Below are positions 9,413 through 17,988 of a DNA stretch of 34,489 nt, piece by piece. The DNA lies in contig CAUYUJ010003404.1 of assembly GCA_963575745.1 (NCBI GenBank), forward strand, positions 45,001 through 79,489, in the 5' to 3' direction. The translations under genes were made by a program, and so were the position numbers. The first letter of the stretch is position 1, and each line of letters begins with the position of its first letter. The stretch comes from Prorocentrum cordatum. Its lineage: Eukaryota; Sar; Dinophyceae; Prorocentrales; Prorocentraceae. The notes beneath the pieces were generated by a model that was not told the DNA's origin, made no database searches, and worked only from the letters and a program-made list of their open reading frames with translations.

Positions 9413-10530
9413 CCTGCATCTCGCTCCGACTACGTCTTCTGTCCTGGAGCGCGCCCTCTGTATTCGTCGTTCCCCAGCGTTGTGAACCCCAGTGCGCCCC
9501 TGGAACATCTAGAGCAAGTGAGAGCCACCAGGCGAGACGCCGTCCGCCTCATCGTCGTCAACCATATGGCGGACTTACCAGGGGCAGAACGCGGTCGAGA
9601 TTGCTATGGAACGCGCCCGCGCGGACCTTATGTGATATCCGAGAGTCGGGGGTCGCAGCGCGCATTTGCAACATCGAGCTGCGCTGCCACGCATGTTTGC
9701 CACCGCCCCTTTGGGAAAACTGGTGGACGACACACATCACCCTGACACGCACCAGCCTTGATAATTCGAGCTGTCCAAACCAAGCCTGTATGAGTTCGAG
9801 AAGCTTGCTCGGGAAAGGGCTGGCTCTCTTTCGGGATCTCGCTGAGCTCGTGCACGCGTCCGATTCGCCTTGGCTTGCGGGTTAGAAGCGTGGTCTCTAC
9901 TTCCAGGTCGACTCATGACACGAAGCATTCGGGAGGCTTCGGGGAATTGAGGGCAGTCATAGCATTGGAATGCGGATCAGTTTGGTTCATGAATGGGTTG
10001 GGAGCTACTGCATGTCATTCCTGAGCTCTGTCCCCGTGCGTTGTTCGCACACTTCGTCGCAGCTAGAGCCCAAGCGGTGTTGCGTTCTTCGTTCAATGTT
10101 CACTATTTGTTGTCTCCAGTTGCGTAAGTTCCGTCATTCTTGTTGACTGAGATTCACTACTGTAGCTCACTGTCTAGATCCCTACTATCTTCATCTTACA
10201 CATAGTACATTAAACGTTCCCACTCCCTGCCAATTGTTCTGCCCATTGTATTTCTGCCAGGTCGATTCACAGTTTAATGGTTTCCATTTCCCTAACGCGG
10301 TTAACGCTTGCACTCTGTACTCAGTGTCTTCCTACGAACCGCTAGAAAGCGTCCCATGCCCCTTCCTTGCATTTCGGCAACGGTTTTGACAGCGCAAGGT
10401 TTTCCCTTGTCACGCATGAGCGCTCCCATTGCATGTTACTCAAGTTCATGACTATGTCACCGCGCCGTGTGTTCCGACGCGCGGTCTTGCGCCTTTGGGA
10501 GGGCGTCACGGCCACCGGGGCATTTTCGCC
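9413..10530. other. Stretch without supported gene
   Basis: A plus-strand frame to 9885 ends in a plausible peptide (SLLGKGLALFRDLAELVHAS), but the rest is not convincing. From 9890 to 10360 the composition is more AT-rich and nothing is recognisable. Confidence 0.4.
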
Positions 10531-10532
10531 TC

Positions 10533-10632
10533 GGACGCAGGGCTTGCCGTGGGGTTTGCCGCGGCGTCGGCTGTGTGTCCATCGGCGCGGGACGCATGGT
10601 TTGCCGTGTGTTTGCCGTGGTGTCGGCGTCGT
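10533..10632. repeat. Imperfect direct repeat of about 43 bp
   Basis: GGACGCAGGGCTTGCCGTGG followed by GGTTTGCCGCGGCGTCGG (10533 on) recurs as GGACGCATGGTTTGCCGTGT followed by GTTTGCCGTGGTGTCGG (10588 on). Confidence 0.65.
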
Positions 10633-10869
10633 CCTTTCAGGCGCGTCGAAAACAAACGGCGCGGCGGCATATGTACGGTGGCGCTCCAGTTCAAGTAATT
10701 CATGACACTCCGTGGATCCACAGCCTTTCCAGCAACTATGCCCAGACGAGTTGAGGTGATCAGGAAAGGGTAGGAGCAAAGAGGGGGCAGCCGTTACCGT
10801 TCGAAGGAGGAAGGGGATGGATGAGGGTGGAAGGGCGAGGAGGAAGACTGCGATCAGAAGGGCAATGTG

Positions 10870-11560
10870 CCTCTTGGATGTCTCTTGGAGTCTCTTGGGA
10901 GTTCTCGTGGGCGCTTCTTGGAGGCCTCATGGGACGTCTTTGGGGCCTCTTGGCGCTCCCGCGATGGGATGGGGGGGGGCGTCTTGGATGCTTCTGGGGG
11001 CGGCCTCTTGGGGCCGCTTGGGGATCTCTAGGGGACTTGTTCGGGGAATCATGGGAAGCTCTGGAGGCCTCTTGGTCGCCTCGTTGGGGCTCATTCTGGA
11101 TTTTGGGGGGCGTCGAAGACCCTCCTGGGGCCATCTTAGAGGATATCAATCAAAAAGGGGCGGGGTCACAGCACTGCCCTTGTGGAGTCTCCAGGATCGC
11201 CTCTTGGAGCCATCTTGGTGTGCTCTTGGAGCCCGCTTGGGCGCTCTTGGAGCCGACTTGGGGCCTCTTGGGCCCCTCTTGGTCCCTCTTGGAGACATCT
11301 TGAGGCTCTCAAAGCCAATCGAAGGCGAAAAGGCGTGAAGGCAAACAACTTTGGTTTCCCTTCGGTTTTGGAAGGGTATTGGCCTCTCGGGAGCTTCCTT
11401 GAGAAGCTCCGAGGCCCCTTGGACCCGTCTTGGAGCGCTCTTGGGAGCCCGTGGAGCATGTTGCAAGCCATCCTGAGCGACCTTGCGCTATTTTGAGCCC
11501 TTTGGGATGCTGTGTTGCGCTCTCCGAGGCCCTATCAGAGCCATCGTGCACCATCTTGGA
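10870..11560. repeat. Field of degenerate CTCTTGGGGCCTC repeats (field 1)
   Basis: A degenerate unit of about 15 bp, GCCTCTTGGGG(C/G), repeats throughout. It reads as LLGASWGP-like peptide on plus and PPKRPQDAPRG-like peptide on minus. An AT-richer interruption lies at about 11310-11375. The same family recurs at 19771-20115, 22445-22990, 23500-23715 and weakly at 30030-30140, always in the same orientation. Confidence 0.88.
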
Positions 11561-12005
11561 CGCTATAATCGGTCGCGGGGCGGGGCGGCAGGCAGTCTTT
11601 GGAAGCGCATGCTTCCATGGCTTGGTGCTGTCGGGCGCGGCGAGGGGCGGCGTCCACGGACACGCTGCTGGCTGCGCTGGGGGTGGCCGTCTGCGGGCAA
11701 GCTGCTCGGCGGACCTGCCTCCTCGGGGGCCGACGGGGCCAGTCCGCGCCTGGGCTGGTCGAGATCGAGGCGGCCCCGCGTCTGCGCCCGGGGAGAGCGC
11801 GGGCTACCGCTGCGTCGCGGGAGGGACGCACGGTGCCGCTCCTTCCATGCAGCTTCTACAGTCGGGGCGCTGACGAAGGAACCTTTTTTCGTGTGGGAGG
11901 GGCTCAGTGTTCCTTACTTGTTTTGCAGTTGGCCTCTGGTTTTCCTCAGGTTTCCGATGGAACATCGAATTGCAACTTAGGGGAAACAGGGGCCTCGTTC
12001 CTTAT
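11561..12005. other. GC-rich stretch of unclear status
   Basis: Frames on both strands are open (Ala/Arg/Gly-rich), with none clearly better than the others. Bases 11925-11929 (TGCAG after a T-rich run) could be a splice acceptor on the plus strand, but no exon follows convincingly. Nothing is recognised. Confidence 0.35.
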
Positions 12006-12619
12006 TTAGGGTTCCTTAGGGCAACGCCCCGTCTGTAGGGCGGCTATGGCCCTTTGCATCCAGTCGGGACGGGGCGCCGCTCGCTGCCTGTCGCTTGCAG
12101 CCGCGACCAAGTCCATCGTCTCTTCGTATAGTCGCGGGGTCCAGCGAAGGCTCCCAGCGGGTCATCCGCAATCTTGGATGCCTGCTGAGCCAGGCGTCTG
12201 TCGAGGTCATCGCTTAGGTCCTGTGCCTGTATGCTGCTGGTCGCTGGGGCTGCCTTTGCGCGAAGACGGTCGGCAGTGAGGCCGTCCCCTGTCTGCGCCC
12301 TTCTGCGTGCGGGCGGTTTCCGGGGTGGACCAGAGCTCCATCCCGGGCCAGGAGGAGGAGGAGGAGGAGGAGGAGGAGGAGGAGGTGCAGGCGGAGGTGG
12401 AGGTGGTGGAGGCGGAGGAGGAGGAGGAGGTGGAGGTGGGGGAGGTCGAGGAGGAGGGGCTAGAAGGGGAGTAGAGGAAGAGGGAGGAGGAGGAGGAGGA
12501 GGAGGAGGAGGAGGAGGAGGAGGAGGAGGCGGCGGCGGCGGCGGCGGGGCGATATCGGGCCGAATGTCTCGTCCAAGACCACATAGCAGAGCTCGCGGGC
12601 ACCTGTAGCTACGTGCGGC
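12006..12619 (-). CDS. Proline-rich unknown protein fragment, no start codon, probable frameshift
   Basis: On the minus strand a frame is open from 12619 to TAG at 12046-12044 without any ATG. It begins ALLCGLGRDIRPDIA, passes through a long proline tract (with SSSTPLLAPPPRP inside), then GLTADRLRAKAAP, then DLSDDLDRRLAQQASKIADD, which is clearly protein-like. In the proline tract the third codon position varies (CCT, CCA, CCG, CCC) while proline is kept, which is what coding constraint would leave. Near 12125 the better reading moves one frame, to LYEETMDLVAAASDRQRAAP and DWMQRAIAALQTGRCPKEP, ending in TAA at 12008-12006; this suggests a single-base indel. It lies about 0.8 kb downstream of the retrotransposon, on the same strand. 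It may be an exon of a host gene or part of a second element. No family recognised. Confidence 0.5.
12350..12540. repeat. GGA microsatellite with interruptions
   Basis: GGA triplets with GGT, GGC and GCA interruptions, then a GCGGCG run to about 12546. Bases 12441-12462 match 18627-18648 exactly (22 bp, from GGAGGTCGAGG to GGGGCTA), the equivalent tract at the other side of the retrotransposon. Confidence 0.9.
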
Positions 12620-12923
12620 CTATCGTGCGCAATAGATGCGGGTGAACGACAGCCCCCCCCCTCCAGGCGAGGGGGAGCCCCAAGTTGTCCTTGCTCGACC
12701 CCAGGATCGGGCACAAAAGAGAAAAGCACTCAAGAAGCCTCAGGAGGCCAGGCCGATGGGCCAAATCAAAATCCCAAGGCATACGCAACTGGGTCTTTGA
12801 AGGAACGAGAGGAGGAAGGAGGTCTCGAAGGAGGACGAGGAGGGAGAGGACACAAGGAGGCAGCGGCGGCGGCAACACGGGCGGCCTCCTGGGACGCGGG
12901 CATCACATGCTCGGCAGACTCAC
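12620..12923. other. Possible intron region, minus strand
   Basis: Reading minus, this follows the GTGAGT donor at 12923-12918. A pyrimidine-rich segment (GTGCTTTTCTCTTTTGTGCCC, about 12729-12709) and AG dinucleotides follow. A short protein-like piece, ARELCYVVLDETFGPIS, lies at about 12598-12548 after a CTACAG (12606-12601), overlapping the proline-rich frame in another phase. The assignment is uncertain. Confidence 0.3.
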
Positions 12924-13098
12924 ATGGCCTGGAAACTCCAGTCGACAACCCGACCAGCGAAGCAGGCCTCGTCGGCTGGCTCCCCGTACCTGTCCCCTCC
13001 GCCGCCGTCGAGGAAACTGATCTCATTGACATCGGCGGACTCGGCCTGGTCATCTGAAAACTCGAACTGGTTGGCTCCCTCGCTGATGCAAGCAGCAA
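12924..13098 (-). CDS. Exon candidate of an unknown acidic protein
   Basis: Minus-strand frame reading ACISEGANQFEFSDDQAES, then ADVNEISFLDGGGGDRYGEP, then CFAGRVVDWSFQA. Codons are strongly G/C-ending (GAG, GAC, GCC, TTC). It is bounded upstream by GTGCAG (complement of 13099-13104), a good acceptor, and downstream by CAT|GTGAGT (12925-12918), a canonical donor. In the same frame a stop lies just outside each boundary, which fits an internal exon. The longer open frame in the retrotransposon RT phase that covers this stretch has a Ser/Pro-rich, less protein-like translation. I recognise no family. It may belong to a host gene in which the upstream retrotransposon is inserted. Confidence 0.5.
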
Positions 13099-13212
13099 CT
13101 GCACGATACCCTTCTCATCCTGCAGCTTGTGCGAAACTGAAGAGGCGCTCGGCACGATGCCCACATCATCCTGCCTCGGCGCCCTTGTGCTGGCGCCTCT
13201 GGTATTGACGAT

Positions 13213-13442
13213 TTGCGATCTGACAGCTTCCGATCCAGCTATACATGGCGACGGCGATGCCCGAACAGGCCTCGAGGAGCAGCCAGTCGGGACTTGCGTT
13301 CTACGAGTGGCGACGAAACCTGGGGGGTGGCCAGCCAGCTCCTTCCCCCCAGCGTTTTGCGATCTGACAACTTCGAATCCAGCTATTCGCGACGACGGCG
13401 ATGCCCGAACTGGCCTCGAGGCGCAGCCAGTCGGGACTTGCG
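13213..13442. repeat. Two 86-bp direct repeats, spacing 144 bp
   Basis: Bases 13213-13298 and 13357-13442 both run from TTGCGATCTGACA to CAGTCGGGACTTGCG with about nine mismatches. They lie just 3' of the retrotransposon stop codon (minus orientation) and so may be part of its 3' untranslated region. Confidence 0.88.
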
Positions 13443-13451
13443 CTCTGACGC

Positions 13452-14459
13452 CTACAGCTCGAGCTCGTCCAGCGCGACCTGCATCAGCCTCTCCGCGTGC
13501 GACCTCGGAGCCAGCCCTGGTCGTACCTCCCCACCGAGCTGCACGAGGCACTCCTGGAACGAGCGCTGCATCGCCGCATCCGCGAGCGAGAACACCACCT
13601 TCGCCACTCCCTCCTTGAACGCACTGCTCACTCGGAACCCCTTGATCACCATGGTGAGGTCCGCCACCGACTGCATCGCACTCAGCTTGCCGAACTGCTC
13701 GGCCCACTCCTTCGCGTTGCGGTGCCCCACCTTGTCGCCCATGTCCACGATCTTCTTCGCCGCTACCAGGAATATCTGCACACACGCTGGGCCCATCTGC
13801 ACTTCGGGCAACGGCTTGCCCGCGTCCTGCTGGTGCTCGTCCCTCATCCGAGCCGCCTCCGACGCATACGCCCTGCCCGCCTGGAAGCCCGCCTTGATCA
13901 CCTCCTCCTCCTCGTCCATCGTGATGGTGACGAACTCCGCCGCTAGAATCATTCTGATGTTGAAGCTGTTGCCCAGGACCGCCCTCATAAGAACAGGGAA
14001 CAGCTTGGCACACATCTGGAGGTCCATCGGCGGCAACTTGTCCAGCGCGTCCGCTGGGAGGCCGTAGTTCCTGCCGATCTCCCTCCGAGCATCGTCGGTC
14101 GCCGCCCGTCCCCCTGCGAGCATAGCTGGGGCCGCCTCGCGCCTCGGACCGCCGCGCGCCTCCCGCTGCTGCTGCGGGGACTGCCGAACGCCTCCTGCGG
14201 GTGGCTGGCTGCGCCTGGCGCCACCACGCCCTCGGGAAACGTGCGCCGAGCCAGAGCGGCCCCTGCGCGAGCCTGGCTTGTCGCCGCCGTGCGATCTCGA
14301 CCTGTGGGCCGCCGCTTCGAGTGCCTCGGCTCCCAAGCGGTACATCAGGTCCACGACAGATGAGAGGAGCACGAGGCGCGTGGTGGCGTAGATGTTGGTA
14401 CAGGGCAGCTCGATCCTCAAAAGGCTCCGTACGGTTGCAGCACATCTCATGGGCTCCAA
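13452..14459 (-). CDS. C-terminal domain of the retrotransposon polyprotein, family not recognised
   Basis: A 335-codon frame ends ERLMQVALDELEL. After a basic Gly/Arg/Ser/Gln-rich segment (about residues 50-130) comes a globular-looking domain of about 200 residues with helical segments, for example ALDKLPPMDLQMCAKLFPVL, SFNIRMILAAEFVTITMDEE, PACVQIFLVAAKKIVDMGDK and AKEWAEQFGKLSAMQSVADL. Codon use is uniformly G/C-ending. It continues from the zinc-finger part after a frame change near 14450; the alternative RT-phase translation here is Gly/Arg-rich and clearly the shadow. I know of no RNase H or LINE ORF1 motif in it. It may be a capsid-like, RNA-binding or oligomerisation domain, which is only a guess. 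Confidence 0.62.
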   Translation of the reverse strand: MEPMRCAATVRSLLRIELPCTNIYATTRLVLLSSVVDLMYRLGAEALEAAAHRSRSHGGDKPGSRRGRSGSAHVSRGRGGARRSQPPAGGVRQSPQQQREARGGPRREAAPAMLAGGRAATDDARREIGRNYGLPADALDKLPPMDLQMCAKLFPVLMRAVLGNSFNIRMILAAEFVTITMDEEEEVIKAGFQAGRAYASEAARMRDEHQQDAGKPLPEVQMGPACVQIFLVAAKKIVDMGDKVGHRNAKEWAEQFGKLSAMQSVADLTMVIKGFRVSSAFKEGVAKVVFSLADAAMQRSFQECLVQLGGEVRPGLAPRSHAERLMQVALDELEL

Positions 14460-16698
14460 CAGTCTGACTTCCGAAAAACATTTCCCTCGTCATATCGGCC
14501 AAGGGACAATGCAAGCACTCGGGCTCCAGGACGGGGTGCATAAAGGGCGTGACATCCGGGGGGCAACGTCCACGCAGCACCGCTTGGACCGCATGCTCTT
14601 GGGCAATCCTCCTAGTGCGAAGCCTCTGGCCACAAAAGATGCACTCGTTGGTCACGATAAGGGAGTGCATCTTTGACCGACAGGAATGGCCCCCAGCTTT
14701 CGCGAACCTTTGATGGGCAAGAAGCGCACGTTTGGTCGTGAAGATCCTCCCGCAGATCGTCCCCTCAGAGTTCGGCAGATCGCACCTCCAAGTTGTAGCA
14801 TGTTGTGGGGCCTCAAGAGCACCTTCAGGATCCTCAGACACCTCGGGAGGAGGACCGTAGAGCCCCGCTGGAGGGGGTATCGCCACCGTCACCGTCGACG
14901 CTCGAAGAAGTCCAGGGTCTAACGCCAGGAACTGCTCCCTCAAATCAGGATCCATAAACAGGGCCCGCACGCACAGCCTCATGTGGAGCTCCTCCGAGGG
15001 CCCCGTGAACAGCCAGTTCTCCAGGAGCTCAGCCCCCGCCTTCTGCACCAGGGTGAGGACATCAAGCGCGAAGCGCTTCGCATATGTGTTCGCTCTCTCA
15101 TGCAACAGGCCCTTCTCAGACAGGGTAGGCTGATCATCGAGCGGCAGTTGTCCGAAGATCGATCCGAGCTCCTGCGGGTGGCGCTCAGGATGCCGAATCC
15201 AACGCTGATACTGCAGCAATCGACGCACACGAAACTCGACACCAGCAGGGGCGACTCCGACTCGACGAAAGACCACGGCATCCGACTGAGCACGATAGCG
15301 AACGACAACCTGACCCCGTTCATCACGAACCGCGTTCCCCTCCTCATCCTTCGCCTCCACCTTCTGGCACGCGTCCTCTCCCAGGATCTTTCTGGCGAGC
15401 CCGATGAGGCCTCGATCCAGCTTGAGCTCCTGAGCCTCCGAGAGCACCAACGTCGTGAGCCCCGAGAGCAACGCACCCTGGACCACGGCGCCGAACACTA
15501 TGCGAGTGAACTTCCAGACACGATTCCTGGCCCAGAGCTTCCCCATGGAGTAGTACCCTCGACGGCACGCCTGACTCCGCCTCTGGAGTTCCCCCTGGAC
15601 GCCCCCATTCACCGCAGTCTGGATACCCAACGCAGTGTTGTCAAACTGCACGGTACCAGGAAGACGAATGTGCCCCCCAAACACGGCGGCGTTGTGCTCC
15701 TTAGCCCCCACCCCGACGAACGATGGTGACACGCAGCTTTTCCCAGCATTGTGAGAATAACCATCCTTATCGAGTGAAGTCCGAAGGTGAGCGTGCGCCT
15801 GCTCCAGGGTGTACTGTGCGTTCTTGGCCGTCGTCACCACGTGCGTCTTGTTCGTATCATCAGCATAGATCCGACACGACAGGTCCACAGGGCGCTGGGG
15901 GATCGGGACCCACGCCGTGCACAGGGCCTCGCTGGGCCACAGAATACGATCAGGATCCGCAGGCGGCGACGGAGGCACCAACTCCTGCTCCAGCCACTCC
16001 GTGTAGGTAGTTGGCCGAGGGGGGGGTCGTCCGTGCCACGTCTGATCGCGGAGCAGATCCGTCCACTGTTGAACAGGCCGTCGGAAAGCCCGCGCGAAGA
16101 ACACCGCCGCAGGGTTGTCGCCCATGAAAGCTCCACACAAGTTATGCATCGTCTGCTCCCCGTCGACCCCCCTGATCGTGAAGGTGCTGTTCTCATGACG
16201 CTGATGGAAGTAGCACTGCGTGTCTGGCTGGATCGAGGCCTCCACCGTCTCCCGCAATGGCTCAAACGTCGAGCATCCGAAGGCACTGGCCATGTCCTCC
16301 TTCGCCGTCACCGTCGACACCCCCAGCCCACGTAGCCGTCCTAGGAGCACTTCTTGACATATGAGCGCCCCTTCCCGACTGCGACCGACATGATACCCGT
16401 GCTCACGATCGGGGATCTCATCAGTTCGCCCGCGTTGTAATTGTCCTTTGAACCACAGCACGCCCATGCGACATAATCCATGAATATAGCGCCGCGCCGC
16501 GAAGCCATCCTTGTTGTTATGCTTATCCAGCCCCGTCGCTCGAGAATGATGCCATATAACTGGAACACGCTGCACTCTCCGAATATGGTGAAATATCTTC
16601 TGCAGCGCCTTCAGACTACGATCGTTCGAAATCGGCACCGCCTCAGTACCCAGTCCACGACGGTCCCCCGCAAGCCTATGACGAGCAACGTACTCCAC
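14440..16698 (-). CDS. Reverse transcriptase with C-terminal C2H2-like zinc fingers (LINE pol)
   Basis: Counting from the ATG at 16698: a pre-RT segment (RYIHGLCRMGVLWF, residues 70-83), an H-GY--GRSREGALICQ segment (100-115, RT motif 2 type), TAKEDMASAFG with the first catalytic Asp at 135 (motif A), GAFMGDNPAAVFF (189-201, motif B), and YADD at 278-281 (motif C), followed by HNAGKSC (316-322, motif D type) and a thumb region with LARKILGED. All RT catalytic aspartates are present. Two fingers follow: C639, C649, H662, H671 or C673, and C686-x2-C689, H702, C712. The real protein is continuous with the upstream linker and the downstream C-terminal domain through frame changes, so the ATG is probably not the true start. 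The phase stays open to 12766, but beyond about 14450 the composition indicates a shadow. Confidence 0.83.
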
Positions 16699-17969
16699 GC
16701 GACCTCGAGGACGATGATCACCTTCACCAGCTCCCTCCTCATCCTCGTCACCTCGAGCCGAGGAGCCTTGGCCGCAAGCTCCGTCACTGCACCCAAGTCA
16801 TCACGACCGAGCTCCACGTGAAAAAAGTTGTCGCTCCCGAAGGTTGGGGGCCGAGGAAGGTCTTCCAGGAGACGAGCTTGGTAGTCGGCGAAGTCCACTG
16901 GGACTGCCGCAAAGCCCCCTGAGGGGCCCGCACCACCGAAGTACTGCCTGATCTCCTCCACCCTGGGGGCGTAGGTCTCAGCTCCATTGTACCGACGACG
17001 CTTCGGGCCACAGCAGCGGCCCGCAATATCATGTGCCAAACGCCACGCTTCCGCATGCCTCCTACAAGCCCACGCCTGCTGGAGCTCCTCCACAACCTGA
17101 CCGAGAGCCTCCTCCTGTCGACTTCGACGCAGATGCCGTAGCCGTCGACTGCATCGGGCAAGCTGCAGGCTGGACTCCAGGTCGCCAGTGCCACGCTCAC
17201 GTGCGTCACGCCGCTCTCGCAGCAACCGACTACGTTCCTGTTGAAACTGCACCACCAATGGATCTACGACACTGCCCTTAGCGAAGTGCTTCTCAGCCGT
17301 GGAGTATACTATCGAAACCCACTTCTCCCATGCACAATCAGGGGCTGACTCGTGGAGAAGAAGATCGTGAAACTCAGGAGCCTGGCTGAACTTGTTCTCA
17401 ATATCTGACATGAACTCATGCACTCCAGTCCCCCTTATCAGCGCACTCGCCAACCGGTCGAAGTCCCATCGAGTACTAGAGGGGGTGCTCTGGGTGAAAT
17501 CAAAGTCGTACCTCGCCTTCCCGATGAGCGGGACATGATCACATAGGCCTCTTCGACCCCCGAGCTTGAGACGAAGATTGGCCCTTCGCAGCGCACCACA
17601 GAAGACAACATCCTTCATCTGCCAGGCGAAGACGGCCACGAAATCGATGCAACTCGACGACTGGGACCCAAAATACGTGTCGCCGACGTTGTAGCACGTG
17701 GAGGCGATGGTCACCGCATGCTTCTCGCATGCTTCCAGCATCTGATCTGCAGCATACCTTTGCTCATGTCGAGCGAAGGGCCCCAGCGCACGAGAGTCGA
17801 CCCAGTCGACGATGTACCCAGGGCGAGCACGCCACCCGAACGAGTCGTTCGGGTCGACCCCAAGGAACAAGGCCGAGCGCTTCTGAGACCACGTCAGCAC
17901 CTTCTCAAGCCACTGAATGAGTAGGTCCACCGTCGCTCTGTAGCGCGCGTGCGTAGTAGCAGCCTGCAC
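16611..17969 (-). CDS. C-terminal half of the endonuclease domain and linker of the retrotransposon
   Basis: Contains RSALFLGVDPNDSFGW (residues 31-46; the D-x-N of endonuclease/exonuclease/phosphatase enzymes), SQSSSCIDFVAV (102-113; the I-D-F/Y motif), and GLCDHVPLIG (141-150; the catalytic DH, usually SDH). A basic, probably coiled-coil linker rich in Arg, Glu and Gln follows (about 215-300), then a segment leading to the RT (ELVKVIIVLE). The first residues continue the domain begun in the fragment at 17989-18405, in a different phase with a gap of only about 20 bases between the frames, so one small indel separates the halves. At the other end the frame overlaps the RT frame by about 90 bases. 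Confidence 0.8.
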   Translation of the reverse strand: MQAATTHARYRATVDLLIQWLEKVLTWSQKRSALFLGVDPNDSFGWRARPGYIVDWVDSRALGPFARHEQRYAADQMLEACEKHAVTIASTCYNVGDTYFGSQSSSCIDFVAVFAWQMKDVVFCGALRRANLRLKLGGRRGLCDHVPLIGKARYDFDFTQSTPSSTRWDFDRLASALIRGTGVHEFMSDIENKFSQAPEFHDLLLHESAPDCAWEKWVSIVYSTAEKHFAKGSVVDPLVVQFQQERSRLLRERRDARERGTGDLESSLQLARCSRRLRHLRRSRQEEALGQVVEELQQAWACRRHAEAWRLAHDIAGRCCGPKRRRYNGAETYAPRVEEIRQYFGGAGPSGGFAAVPVDFADYQARLLEDLPRPPTFGSDNFFHVELGRDDLGAVTELAAKAPRLEVTRMRRELVKVIIVLEVAWSTLLVIGLRGTVVDWVLRRCRFRTIVV

Positions 17970-17988
17970 ACACGACTCCTTCCCCTCC

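Noticed and set aside
10760-11554. Collagen-like or proline-rich proteins in the CTTGGGGCC fields
   Set aside because: Both strands are open across the degenerate 15-bp unit, with no conserved residues beyond those forced by the repeat.
12766-14440. Continuation of the RT frame to give a single 1310-residue protein
   Set aside because: After about 14450 the RT phase becomes Gly/Arg/Ser/Pro-rich, while the neighbouring phase gives a balanced globular sequence; further on, the exon-like reading at 13098-12924 is also in another phase. The long openness is a by-product of GC-rich codons.
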